Shown: positions 38,557 to 46,629 of the stretch, piece by piece
Numbering within the stretch: position 1 is the stretch's first letter
How the letters are laid out: every line of letters starts with the position of its first letter
NCBI GenBank assembly: GCA_029880325.1
Contig: JAOUOP010000015.1
Span: 62,001-126,000 of the forward strand
DNA: 64,000 nucleotides
Reading direction: 5' to 3'
DNA from: Myxococcales bacterium
GTDB lineage: Bacteria > Myxococcota_A > Polyangia > Polyangiales > JAFGIB01
Made by a program: the position numbers and the translations under genes
Notes under the pieces: model-generated
Seen by the model: only the letters and a program-made list of their open reading frames with translations
Told to the model about the DNA's origin: nothing
The model's database searches: none

Positions 38557-39642
38557 ATGACCCAGACGGGACCCATGGCGACGGTTTCCACGGAGCTGTT
38601 GTTGCCCAGCATCCACGCGCTCGAGCAGCTCGAGCCCGAGGTGGCGCTGGAGGCCTATGACGGCGGCCTGCAGATCCTGGCGGAGGCCGGCTACGTCCGC
38701 CCTCCGCGCTCCGGCGACGACCCCATGCGCGTCTCCTACCAGAGCATCATCGACGTGCTCGAAAACTCCCGCCGCGTCTCGGGCGATCCGGCCTTTGGCC
38801 TCAGCGGCGGGCGCGGGCTGCGGCGCGGGGACCTGGGCGTCTTTCAATTCGTGACGGGCACGGCGGCGACGCTGGGGGAGTCGATGCTGTTGGCGGTGCG
38901 CTATCTTCCACTCCTGCACGACGGAGCCCGCATCACCCTGCGTGAAAGCGGCGATCTGGTGGCCCTCGAGTACCGTGACCTGCCCGGGCTGCCGCGCTCG
39001 GTGGCGGCCAACGAGTACGTACTGTCGGCGTTGCTGGTGGGCTCCCAGCAGGCGCTGGGCTTCGCCGCGCCGCCGAACGAGGTGCGTTTCGCGCACGCCC
39101 GGCCCGCGCACGTCGAGGCCTACGTGCCACTCTTTGGCTCAGAGTTACGGTTCGACTGCGACCACAATGCCATCGTGCTGCCGCGCGCGGCCATGGATCT
39201 GCCGCTGGCGACGTCGGATCCGCCGCTGCAAATCGTGATGCGGCGTCACGCTGACGACCTGTTGCGCCGCCTGCCCCACGCCGATCCCTTCGTGCAGCGG
39301 GTGCGGACCTGGGCGCGCGCGAACCTGCAGCATGGCGCGCGGTTGGGCGCCCTGGCCGATGCTTTTCATCTCAGCGAGAGCACCGTGCAGCGCAAGCTGC
39401 AGGCCGCCTGCACCAGCCACTCGGAGATCGTCGACGAGGTGCGTCGCGAGCGGGCGCCGGAGCTTCTGGCGGATCCGGCGCTGAACGTCAGTGAGGTGGC
39501 CTTTCAGCTGGGCTTTGCCCATCGCCCGGCGTTTCACCGGGCGTTTGTGCGTTGGTTCGGGCGCTCCCCGCGGGAGTACCGGGAAAACCGTCCGCGAACC
39601 CAGTTCGACGAATTCTTCGAGCGCATGCGCGAGGAGTCGTAG
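38557..39642 (+). CDS. AraC-family transcriptional regulator
   Basis: 361 residues from ATG 38557 (ATG 38575 possible). The N-terminal 200 residues match the arabinose-binding-like effector domain of the OruR/ArgR type (ALEAYDGGLQILAEAGYV, GDLGVFQFVTG). The C-terminal HTH18 motif reads GALADAFHLSESTVQRKLQ and NVSEVAFQLGFAHRPAFHRA with FGRSPREYRE. Divergent from the esterase lipoprotein, which it may control. The effector is unknown. Confidence 0.85.
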   Translation: MTQTGPMATVSTELLLPSIHALEQLEPEVALEAYDGGLQILAEAGYVRPPRSGDDPMRVSYQSIIDVLENSRRVSGDPAFGLSGGRGLRRGDLGVFQFVTGTAATLGESMLLAVRYLPLLHDGARITLRESGDLVALEYRDLPGLPRSVAANEYVLSALLVGSQQALGFAAPPNEVRFAHARPAHVEAYVPLFGSELRFDCDHNAIVLPRAAMDLPLATSDPPLQIVMRRHADDLLRRLPHADPFVQRVRTWARANLQHGARLGALADAFHLSESTVQRKLQAACTSHSEIVDEVRRERAPELLADPALNVSEVAFQLGFAHRPAFHRAFVRWFGRSPREYRENRPRTQFDEFFERMREES

Positions 39643-39664
39643 TCCGAGGGCCAGGGGACTCGGT

Positions 39665-40180
39665 TCAGCGTCTGCAGATGTTGCCGACGGAAATGCCGGG
39701 GGCGATGTCGTAGCTGCCGCAGCCGAGGCCACAAGGACAGCCTCCTGAGCAGCCACAGGCGTAGCGAGTTCTCGAGCCGACGCTGATGGTGTCGCAGTCG
39801 CCCGAGGCGCAGGTGCTGCAATCCGAAAAGAAGCCGTCGGAGTCGACCGCGTCACAGCTGGGGTCCGGCCCGGCTCGGCCCGTGGCACCAGCGTCCGCGG
39901 GCACGCTGCCGATCGTGGTTCCGGCGTCGAGCGGGCCATCCGCCGGCGCCGTAGCCGCGTCGCTGAGTAATGGCTGCGTATTTGGGGAAATGGTGGGAGA
40001 ACCGGCGTCGGCGTCGGCATTGTCCTCCATCGCCCCGGACACGCGGCCATCGTCGCTGCCAGTCCCCGCGCCGTCACCCAGGCAAGCTCCAATGGCCACG
40101 CCCGCAAAGATCAATGTCGCTGCAGGCAGGGGGGCCGCACACACGGGGAGGGGAAATCGCCAGAGGCTCGCAATCACCAC
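39665..40180 (-). CDS. Small Cys-rich lipoprotein
   Basis: About 171 residues from the GTG pair at 40180/40177; the frame extends upstream to 40270. Signal peptide with IGAC lipobox. A low-complexity Asp/Ala/Thr/Ser linker is followed by a C-terminal block with ten cysteines (SCDAVDSDGFFSDC, YACGCSGGCPCGLGCG). Convergent with the AraC gene. Likely an outer-membrane-anchored disulphide-rich protein; function unknown. Confidence 0.6.
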   Translation of the reverse strand: MVIASLWRFPLPVCAAPLPAATLIFAGVAIGACLGDGAGTGSDDGRVSGAMEDNADADAGSPTISPNTQPLLSDAATAPADGPLDAGTTIGSVPADAGATGRAGPDPSCDAVDSDGFFSDCSTCASGDCDTISVGSRTRYACGCSGGCPCGLGCGSYDIAPGISVGNICRR

Positions 40181-41256
40181 TTCGAGTCTACACCTTCGCG
40201 CCGAAACAGAGCGCTTCGAGCCGTGCCTTGAGCACCAGTCAACTCGATCGCTGCCGAATCCGTACCGCACCAGGCACTGCGCGGCAGCCGACTATCATTT
40301 TTGCGTCCGCGGGGAATGTGGGGTGACAGGCGTCGAGGTCATGACTTTCGAGACTGACGCACTTTGGCCAGGCATGATTGATTGGTTCACGTGCGGTCGA
40401 TCAAGCCCGGGTCCAAATGGTTGAAGATCTTGGCGCCGGAGTGCTTCTGGAAATGCCCGCCCTTGGTACGATCTCCGGGGAGCGCGCCGAAGTTTGCACG
40501 TGCTGGACTTTGCGTAGCTGCAATGAACGCTGGATCTGTAATGCACCTTGCGGTTGAATCTGAAGTCTTCGGCTTGCCGAACGGGGAGCGTGGTTGCGTG
40601 GACGCCGGGTTGGGGATCTGCCCGACAAGCACTCGTGTCTCAATCAGGTCCGGTCGAAATGGTTTGCTGCGGCCACGGGTGCATAATTTCCATATGACGT
40701 TGTGTGAGCAGCTTGCCGAAGCAACTGAGCTAGAGCCCCGTCGCAGCCGGCTGCGACCCGAGTCTTGCATCTGCGGTGCCGTGAGGGCGGTGCTCGTGCC
40801 TGCGCTCCCTGACGCCGTTGATGCGTTGGCCTGCCTCCCGGTGGCGGCACGGGAACCGGTCGAAGAGGCCGATAACGGCTTCGTCTGCGAACAGGTCCAC
40901 GCGATGGTCAGCGAGGTGCGGCGCACGAAGCCCGACTTCGATGGTATCGGAACGCTTGACCGGACGCCTCGGGCCGATGTTCCTTCGGCCGTTGACCACG
41001 CAATCGGGCAGGTCTGCCGCGTCTTCGAGGTGCGCACGCCCAGCGCAGGGTCGAACGCTGCAGTGTTCACCAAGCCAAGCGGCAGTGGCCCGGTCCCGAT
41101 AGAGCGCGTGGTTGAGGCTGGCGGTGGTCACATGGAGACCCGTTCGGTGATGGGTTTCGCCCTGCCCATGGGGTTCTGCGCTCCGTTCGCCTGCGCGGCG
41201 GCAACGTCGGCATCTTCGACAACTCATCGCTAGATTCAATGAGGTAAGGATCCAAT
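40181..41256. other. 1.08-kb region with no supportable gene
   Basis: Open frames exist on both strands (for example 40382-41233 plus, 40730-41239 minus) but none has a ribosome site, a recognisable domain or consistent codon bias. The left part (about 40300-40700) is AT-richer than its surroundings. It probably holds the promoter of the roadblock/ODP/ParA operon and may be decayed foreign DNA. Confidence 0.5.
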
Positions 41257-41622
41257 ATGTCCAGAACCGAAGAACTCAATACGGTGTTGCGGGCCCTGCA
41301 GTCGGGTACGCCCGACATCGAAGCCAGTGCGCTGATCTCCGAGGACGGCTTGATGATCGCCAGCGCGTTGCCCCAGCACCTGGAGGAGGTACGTGTCGCG
41401 GGCATGAGCTCCACGCTGCTGAGCCTGGGCACCCGCGCAGCCAACGAGCTCGAGCGCGGCGAGATGCAGCAGGTGCTGATCCGTGGCCAACACGGCTACG
41501 TCGTGATGGTGCGCGCGTCCGAGGGAACCATGCTGTTGGCGCTGACCACGTCGGAAGCGAAACTGGGGCTGATCTTTCTCGACATGTCACGGGCGGTCAG
41601 AGACATCAAGAAGGTTCTCTAA
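41257..41622 (+). CDS. Roadblock/LC7 domain protein
   Basis: 121 residues, ATG 41257. The full roadblock fold is visible: a first helix RTEELNTVLRALQS, strand pair ASALISEDGLMIASALP, helix VRVAGMSSTLLSLGTRAANELE, and the terminal strands QHGYVVMVRA, GTMLLALT. Such proteins (MglB type) dimerise and act as regulators or platforms for small GTPases or ATPases in polarity. First gene of the operon with ODP, receiver, ParA and a second roadblock-like protein; 11 bp from the next gene. Confidence 0.85.
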   Translation: MSRTEELNTVLRALQSGTPDIEASALISEDGLMIASALPQHLEEVRVAGMSSTLLSLGTRAANELERGEMQQVLIRGQHGYVVMVRASEGTMLLALTTSEAKLGLIFLDMSRAVRDIKKVL

Positions 41623-41633
41623 GGAGTTCTACC

Positions 41634-42395
41634 ATGGCATCGCTTACGATTTTCGACGACGGAAACCACAGGAATATCCTACTCGAGGACTTCGCCAGCG
41701 GCGGCGCGGCCGTGCAGGCCAATCAACACGTCATCGTTCACGGCAACGCTGGCATGATTCTCGACCCGGGTGGACACAAGGTCTACAACAGGGTCTTTTC
41801 CGAGACCCATGGCTTACTCGGCACGGCTAAGTTGAAGTGCATCTTTCTGTCGCATCAGGATCCTGACATCGTCGCTGCCGCCAACGGCTGGTTGATGACC
41901 ACCGATGCCGATGCCTATGCTTCGGAGCTATGGTTGCGCTTCATTCCGCATTTCGGCCTCGATCACCTGGTGGAGGACCGGCTTCACGGCATTCCCGACG
42001 AGGGGATGTACCTGGATCTGGGCGGGGGTGAGCTGGCGGTGCTGCCCGCCCACTTCCTGCATTCCTGCGGAAATTTTCAAATCTACGATGGCACATCCAA
42101 GGTGCTTTACACGGGCGACCTTGGCGCCTCGGTGGGCCAGGACTACCGCGAGGTCAGCGACTTTGACGCCCACCTTGCATACATGGAAGGGTTCCATCGC
42201 CGTTACATGACCAGCAATCGGGCCATGCGGGCCTGGGCGAACATGGTGCGTCCACTGGACATCGAGGTTGTCGCTCCGCAGCACGGTGCCATTTTTAAGG
42301 GCAAGGAAATGGTCGAGCGCTTCGTGAACTGGGTCGAGCAGCTCAATTGCGGCATAGACCTGATGCAGGACTCGTTCGTGATGCCGCCTCGATAG
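41634..42395 (+). CDS. ODP-type diiron metallo-beta-lactamase-fold protein
   Basis: 253 residues, ATG 41634 with AAGGAG 8 nt upstream. The MBL fold metal motif is altered from HxHxDH to SHQDPD in CIFLSHQDPDIVAA, the hallmark of oxygen-binding diiron proteins (ODP). Other ligands are HFLHSCGNF, YTGDLG and APQHGAIF. ODP proteins of this kind bind O2 at a diiron centre; the Treponema denticola ODP is known to serve as an oxygen/iron sensor for chemotaxis. Here no flavodoxin domain is attached. In this operon it is the likely sensory input. Confidence 0.85.
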   Translation: MASLTIFDDGNHRNILLEDFASGGAAVQANQHVIVHGNAGMILDPGGHKVYNRVFSETHGLLGTAKLKCIFLSHQDPDIVAAANGWLMTTDADAYASELWLRFIPHFGLDHLVEDRLHGIPDEGMYLDLGGGELAVLPAHFLHSCGNFQIYDGTSKVLYTGDLGASVGQDYREVSDFDAHLAYMEGFHRRYMTSNRAMRAWANMVRPLDIEVVAPQHGAIFKGKEMVERFVNWVEQLNCGIDLMQDSFVMPPR

Positions 42396-42415
42396 GCGCC
42401 AAGGGAAAACGAGAG

Positions 42416-42667
42416 ATGCTCCACGTGCTCACGGTTGGCGACGGGCCCGTTCTTCGCGCGTCAATGGCGCGCGGCTTCTTCCTGGTTGAGGGCATGACGA
42501 TGTTGGCAGGCGAGTCGCTCGGCGATGCGACCGGCCATCTCGACAGGGGGGCTCCTGAAATCGTCATCTCTGACATCGACATGCCGCCCGGCGACCCCAA
42601 GGTCGAAGTGAGTCAGACGCACTTGCGCGAAATGGGGCATGGCGAGCAAGGGAGCCTTAAGGCATGA
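42416..42667 (+). CDS. Half-length receiver-like protein
   Basis: 83 residues, ATG 42416 after GAGA, stop overlapping the ParA start (ATGA at 42664). It begins as a response-regulator receiver (VLTVGDGPVLRASMA, APEIVISDIDMPPGDP with a DxxMP phosphoacceptor) but ends after strand 3; the switch Thr and conserved Lys strands are absent. One of the two acidic residues of the first loop is replaced. Either a truncated gene or a minimal phosphoacceptor. Its coupling with ParA argues that it is translated. Confidence 0.65.
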   Translation: MLHVLTVGDGPVLRASMARGFFLVEGMTMLAGESLGDATGHLDRGAPEIVISDIDMPPGDPKVEVSQTHLREMGHGEQGSLKA

Positions 42668-43479
42668 CGGTTCGACTCACGATCGCGAGCCAAAAGGGCG
42701 GTTCGGGCAAGACCACTGCTGCCCTCAACTTGTCGTTGGCGTTTTCCGAAAAAGGGCATCGCACGCTTCTGGTCGACCTCGATCCCCAGGGTGGAATCGG
42801 TCACGCCTTGCGCAAGGGCGAAACCGAGATGCCGGGCGTGGCCGATGCGCTGATGCAAGCGTGCACGCCTGAGCAGGCCCTGGTCCACACAAAGCTACCG
42901 GGCCTGACGCTGCTGCCGCGCGGCCGACTCGATCCGGTGGACGCCTGCGAGTTCGAGCGAGCGCTTCTGGGCCCAGGTGTGTTGGAGGGGCTAGTTCGCA
43001 GCGTAGAGGGTGACTTCGATCTGGTTGTGTTGGACACGCCATCGGGGGTCGGCATGCCGACGCGGGCGGCGCTGGCTGTAAGTCAGTTCGCGCTGGTTCC
43101 GGTACAGGCAGAACCGCTGGCCTTGCGAGGCGTGCAGCAGATTCTCCGTGTGATCGAGCACGTTCGGTACCATGAAAACCCACGCTTGCAGCTTCTTGGG
43201 CTCTTGCCGTCGATGGTGGACCGCGACTCGGATGTGTCCATGGGCGTGCTCGTCGCGGCCTGGCGAGACTTGTGCGGCGTACTGGAAACCACGATTCCTC
43301 GCGCTGCGGTCTTCGCCAAGGCCAGCGAGGCCGGTGTCCCGGTTGGATATCTCGCGGGACCGCCGTCACCGGAGGCCCGACGTTTCGGCATTCTTGCGAC
43401 CGAGGTCTATGGTCTGATTCGAGACCGCTATCAGGAGGCGACAGAAGATGTCGAACGGCCCGCCCGACAACTCCTATGA
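42664..43479 (+). CDS. ParA/MinD-family ATPase
   Basis: 271 residues, ATG 42664. Deviant Walker A SQKGGSGKTTAALNL, switch I-like LLVDLDPQGGIG, and Walker B DLVVLDTPSGVG define a ParA-type (Soj/PomZ-like) ATPase; no ParB or centromere-like repeats lie nearby, so it is probably an orphan ParA for positioning protein complexes rather than a chromosome-partition protein. Its reading frame overlaps the next gene by 32 bp, indicating tight co-expression. Confidence 0.9.
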   Translation: MTVRLTIASQKGGSGKTTAALNLSLAFSEKGHRTLLVDLDPQGGIGHALRKGETEMPGVADALMQACTPEQALVHTKLPGLTLLPRGRLDPVDACEFERALLGPGVLEGLVRSVEGDFDLVVLDTPSGVGMPTRAALAVSQFALVPVQAEPLALRGVQQILRVIEHVRYHENPRLQLLGLLPSMVDRDSDVSMGVLVAAWRDLCGVLETTIPRAAVFAKASEAGVPVGYLAGPPSPEARRFGILATEVYGLIRDRYQEATEDVERPARQLL

Positions 43480-44104
43480 TCTGCGGGAGGCGTCTACCCT
43501 CAGTGCACGGCTGCGGCGTGCGACGTCTGAGTCGGGCGCGGCGCCGGCCGACGGGCCACCGGACGCCGGGAAAGCCTACGTGCGTTTTTCGGCGGCGGGG
43601 TTGGCTCCTGCGACAGCCCCAGCTGCGGCACCTGCCGAGGCCGCTGTCACCGCCGAGGCACCCAAGCTCGGGGTCCACAACGGCACTGCGTCAGAGCCGC
43701 AGGAGCAGGGGGGGGCTTTCCTGTGGGAGGAAGCCATGCGCGGCCCCTCTGGCTGGGCCTATCTTCTGGAACGGGTCCGAAGCAAGTTCGAACTTCGTGC
43801 GGCCTTTGTGGTCGATCCCCAGGGGCTTTTGGTCGCTTGCAAGGGCAGTCTCCCTGGAGAGGGGGCCGAGTCGGCCGGTGCACGCCTCGCAATCGCCTTT
43901 GAACACGCCGATCGCATTGCGCCCGAGGGCTCGCTGTCCCAGTCGCTCGCCATCGAACTCGGAGGTACGTGGCTCACCGGGCTTCGGGTGACGGTCGTGG
44001 AAGTTCCACGCTTGGTGGTGGGCTTGTACGGCGAGACGCCCCTGAGCAAATCGGCCCTGCACACGTTGTCGAAGATTTTCGTGCGCAAGGCCGCGGGCGC
44101 GTGA
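43448..44104 (+). CDS. C-terminal roadblock-like domain protein with N-terminal extension
   Basis: 218 residues, ATG 43448, overlapping ParA. The N-terminal 90 residues are Ala/Pro-rich and unstructured, with a short AYVRFSAAG segment. The C-terminal half (FELRAAFVVDPQGLLVACKG, AESAGARLAIAFEHADRI, VEVPRLVVGLYGETP) follows the roadblock pattern. Probably a partner of the ParA ATPase; the flexible N-terminus may act like the linker regions that stimulate ParA. This assignment is inference. Confidence 0.7.
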   Translation: MSNGPPDNSYDLREASTLSARLRRATSESGAAPADGPPDAGKAYVRFSAAGLAPATAPAAAPAEAAVTAEAPKLGVHNGTASEPQEQGGAFLWEEAMRGPSGWAYLLERVRSKFELRAAFVVDPQGLLVACKGSLPGEGAESAGARLAIAFEHADRIAPEGSLSQSLAIELGGTWLTGLRVTVVEVPRLVVGLYGETPLSKSALHTLSKIFVRKAAGA

Positions 44105-44253
44105 CCCGCGGTGATCGACTCGACTCCAGCAGACCGCTGAAAATCAGCTCCGCGTTGTCGGCACGGGGCAGAGGTCGCGCAGGTGCGCGGGCGGACAAGC
44201 TCGCGGTGGCATGACACATCGGGCCATTTTCATGCGATGCTTTGGGCGGCTGG

Positions 44254-44706
44254 ATGCGAGTTCTGTTTACGAAGATTGCTGATGCGCGCCATCGCGTGCA
44301 GGTGCTGCGCGAGGACGGTTTCAGTGAAACCGTGGAACTCGAGACGCGAAGCTTCTTGCTTCATGACCTGGCCCACTACGCGGTCGAGGCCGAGGCCCGA
44401 CTCGAGCGCGGGTTCTACGGCCTATTGGCTGCCGGCGTTTCGCTCGAGCGCCTCAATGATCGTGATCAGGAGCCCGTTGATGAGCAGCTGATGCTCGCCG
44501 AGAGGCTGGCCGCTCCGATGCAGTCGGTATTCAGGCAGCGTCTGAGCCGGGAGCGCTACCTGCAGCAAGCCCAGGGCCTGGGCGTGGATTTCGTCTGTGA
44601 AGCCTTCGTGGACGCCGTGCTCGAGCGCCTGCGGCATCTGACCGGACATTGGAAAGCCACGCCCTATCGGGCCCCCATGCAGCTCGACTGGCCGCCCGAC
44701 AGCTGA
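44254..44706 (+). CDS. Conserved hypothetical protein
   Basis: 150 residues, ATG 44254. It resembles a widespread uncharacterised family with the layout FTKIADARHRVQVLREDG, ETRSFLLHDLAHYAVEAEA and GFYGLLAAGVSLERLND. No known function, no signal peptide. The 149-bp gap from the operon upstream makes co-transcription possible but unproven. Confidence 0.7.
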   Translation: MRVLFTKIADARHRVQVLREDGFSETVELETRSFLLHDLAHYAVEAEARLERGFYGLLAAGVSLERLNDRDQEPVDEQLMLAERLAAPMQSVFRQRLSRERYLQQAQGLGVDFVCEAFVDAVLERLRHLTGHWKATPYRAPMQLDWPPDS

Positions 44707-44710
44707 TGCG

Positions 44711-45205
44711 TCAGGGTGGGACGCGGACGGGATTGAGGGCTCGCACCGCGTCGAGGATGACATCCATGGACCGGGCGAGACGATGGTCGTCGCCGACTTC
44801 AATCAGCTTGGCCCCGGTGCGCGCGGCGAAGCGACGGCTCACGTCGATGGCAATGACCCCGTCGTGCAGACCGTGGACGATGGTGGTGGGGCAGGGGAGC
44901 TGCGATCGCAAGGTCGCGTCGTTGGGTGGTTCGTCAACCTCGAGCGCCGGGGCGCACAGCACCATGCCGGGTAGATCGAGCGCGGCACGCGCGGCCGCGA
45001 GCACGGCAGTGATACCGCCGTAGGAGGAACCCACGATCAGCGGTCGGTCGCCTTGGATAAAAGGCGTGATCACCTCGACGCGCTGGGCCAGGCACATGCC
45101 GCGGCAGTCCGGAGCGTGCACCTCGAAGCCGGCCGCGGTCAGGGCCTGGTACTTGCGGCCGTGGGGGCCGGACTCCAGCCCGTGGCAGAATAGAAGCGTC
45201 GTCAC
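44711..45205 (-). CDS. YqiA/UPF0227-like alpha/beta hydrolase
   Basis: 164 residues, GTG 45205. FCHGLESGPHGRKYQAL (oxyanion), GSSYGG (nucleophile elbow), IVHGLHDGVI (acid) and DDHRL (His) mark a small esterase of the YqiA/YcfP type. Ends 4 bp from the convergent gene at 44254-44706. Cytoplasmic; substrate unknown. Confidence 0.8.
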   Translation of the reverse strand: MTTLLFCHGLESGPHGRKYQALTAAGFEVHAPDCRGMCLAQRVEVITPFIQGDRPLIVGSSYGGITAVLAAARAALDLPGMVLCAPALEVDEPPNDATLRSQLPCPTTIVHGLHDGVIAIDVSRRFAARTGAKLIEVGDDHRLARSMDVILDAVRALNPVRVPP

Positions 45206-45225
45206 AGTTTGAGTATAGCTCGTAG

Positions 45226-45675
45226 TTATATGGGCGCTAACGGACCATCCTTGATGCGATCTAGGTTTCCACTGCCGGGGATGAAAACCGCTTCGATGCG
45301 AATGCCGTCAGGATCCTCGAAAAGCGTCGAATAATAACCCGGCGCCCATGCACCCTCTTCGGGCGGGCGCACGAACGTTGCACCGAAGTCGCGCATGGAC
45401 GCGTGCAATGCGTCGACGTCCTCCCGCGAGCGCAGACGTAAGCAGAAGTGATGCAGGCCAATGCGCTGCTGGTCGAAGGGCGTGTCGCGATGCTCGGGGG
45501 CGGCGCTGCGGATGAGCACGCCGGTGCGGCCGCCGATGCAGTAGAAGACCTCCGAATGGTCGTACTGGATGCCCATGCCGAGGGTTTCGTGGAGGAGCCG
45601 GTGGTAGAAGGGGCGGCTGTTCGTCACGTCTCGGACCGTGAGCTGAATGTGTGCGATGCCGTTGGCCGAAATCAT
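45226..45675 (-). CDS. VOC-family (glyoxalase-like) protein
   Basis: 149 residues, ATG 45675. Two beta-alpha-beta-beta-beta units: GIAHIQLTVRDVTNSRPFY with the first metal His, and IGLHHFCLRLR... DPDGIRIEAVFIPG with the second His and Glu. Typical size for a vicinal-oxygen-chelate protein; could be a dioxygenase, isomerase or resistance protein. Confidence 0.85.
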   Translation of the reverse strand: MISANGIAHIQLTVRDVTNSRPFYHRLLHETLGMGIQYDHSEVFYCIGGRTGVLIRSAAPEHRDTPFDQQRIGLHHFCLRLRSREDVDALHASMRDFGATFVRPPEEGAWAPGYYSTLFEDPDGIRIEAVFIPGSGNLDRIKDGPLAPI

Positions 45676-45751
45676 GACACGGGCGTAGCGGATCTTTCCG
45701 CGGCCGTCTATGGTGGGGAAGGGGCGGTCGAATAAGCATGGCGCCGCGCGC

Positions 45752-46414
45752 TCAGCGCTCGGGGCGCGGCAGGTCGAGCGTCAAACGAATTGCCACCCGG
45801 TGACGGATCAGGTGGTCGGGTCGTTTGGGCGCGATTTCGAAGTCGATGCGGTTGATGCTGAATTCGGCGCGGACTCGAAGCTCGGAGTCCAGCGCGATGT
45901 GGGCGGGGAAGGCGATGCGATGGGTCTGCCCATGCAGGGTGAGTTCGCCGCCGATCCGGTGGGTCGCGTCTTTGACGTCCGTAGACGGCCTGATTGACAA
46001 GGATCGAAAGCGGGCCTCGGGGAAGCGCTTCGCATCCAGGAAGTCCACGTCGCGCAAGTGGTCGGCGAGCCTGTCGGGCTCGGCCTGGAGTGACGCGGTC
46101 TGAATTCTCACCTCCACCTCACTGCCCTCAAGCTGTGTAGGGTCGAGGCGCACCTCGCCGTCGAAGCGCGCGAAGGCACCCTCTTCCTTCACATGCAGCT
46201 TCGCGGCGGCCCACTCGATGCGCGCGTTATCCGGAGTGATTGCCAGACGCTCGAGTCGGTCCTTTCGCGATGATGGTGCGGGATTCGCCGCCTGTGCCGT
46301 CGGTTCGCCCAGCGCCGCAGCAGGCACATTGGCGCCCGGGTCGGAGCAAGCCCAGAGGGTCAGCAGCGCCCAGCAAAGGGGCCGCGGGCGTCGGTGTTGC
46401 GGCACGCGCGGCAT
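45752..46414 (-). CDS. YceI-family lipoprotein
   Basis: 220 residues from ATG 46414 (46417 is also possible), which gives a signal peptide with lipobox LWAC. The YceI lipocalin fold is visible: RIEWAAAKLHVKEEGAFARFDGEV, LRDVDFLDAKRFPEARFRS, RIGGELTLHGQTH and DFEIAPKRPDHLI. Family members bind polyisoprenoids in the periplasm. The frame continues upstream through an AGT microsatellite but without coding character. Confidence 0.85.
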   Translation of the reverse strand: MPRVPQHRRPRPLCWALLTLWACSDPGANVPAAALGEPTAQAANPAPSSRKDRLERLAITPDNARIEWAAAKLHVKEEGAFARFDGEVRLDPTQLEGSEVEVRIQTASLQAEPDRLADHLRDVDFLDAKRFPEARFRSLSIRPSTDVKDATHRIGGELTLHGQTHRIAFPAHIALDSELRVRAEFSINRIDFEIAPKRPDHLIRHRVAIRLTLDLPRPER

Positions 46415-46437
46415 CATAGGTGGTTGTTGTCGGCGGC

Positions 46438-46454
46438 AGTAGTAGTAGTAGTAT
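46438..46454. repeat. (AGT)5 microsatellite
   Basis: Five exact AGT units plus AT, 24 bp upstream of the YceI start codon, in its leader or promoter. In-frame in that leader, so length change could matter only if translation starts earlier. Confidence 0.8.
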
Positions 46455-46629
46455 CGTGGATGCCAGCGGCATTGGGCCAAGCCGTCGCGAGACCCCAGTC
46501 GGCGAGCCGTTCATACTCCCCAGCGCGCGCAGTCTCGGCACGAGCGGGCGCAAACCGGTGACCCGCAAGCAACCCGTCTCTCCGTGACCCCATTACGATT
46601 TCTGGCCTCTCACGGAAGCCAAGCCACCC

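Noticed and set aside
40382..41239. Plus- and minus-strand ORFs of 283 and 169 residues
   Set aside because: Both look equally (un)coding, lack ribosome sites and domains, and overlap one another. No call made.
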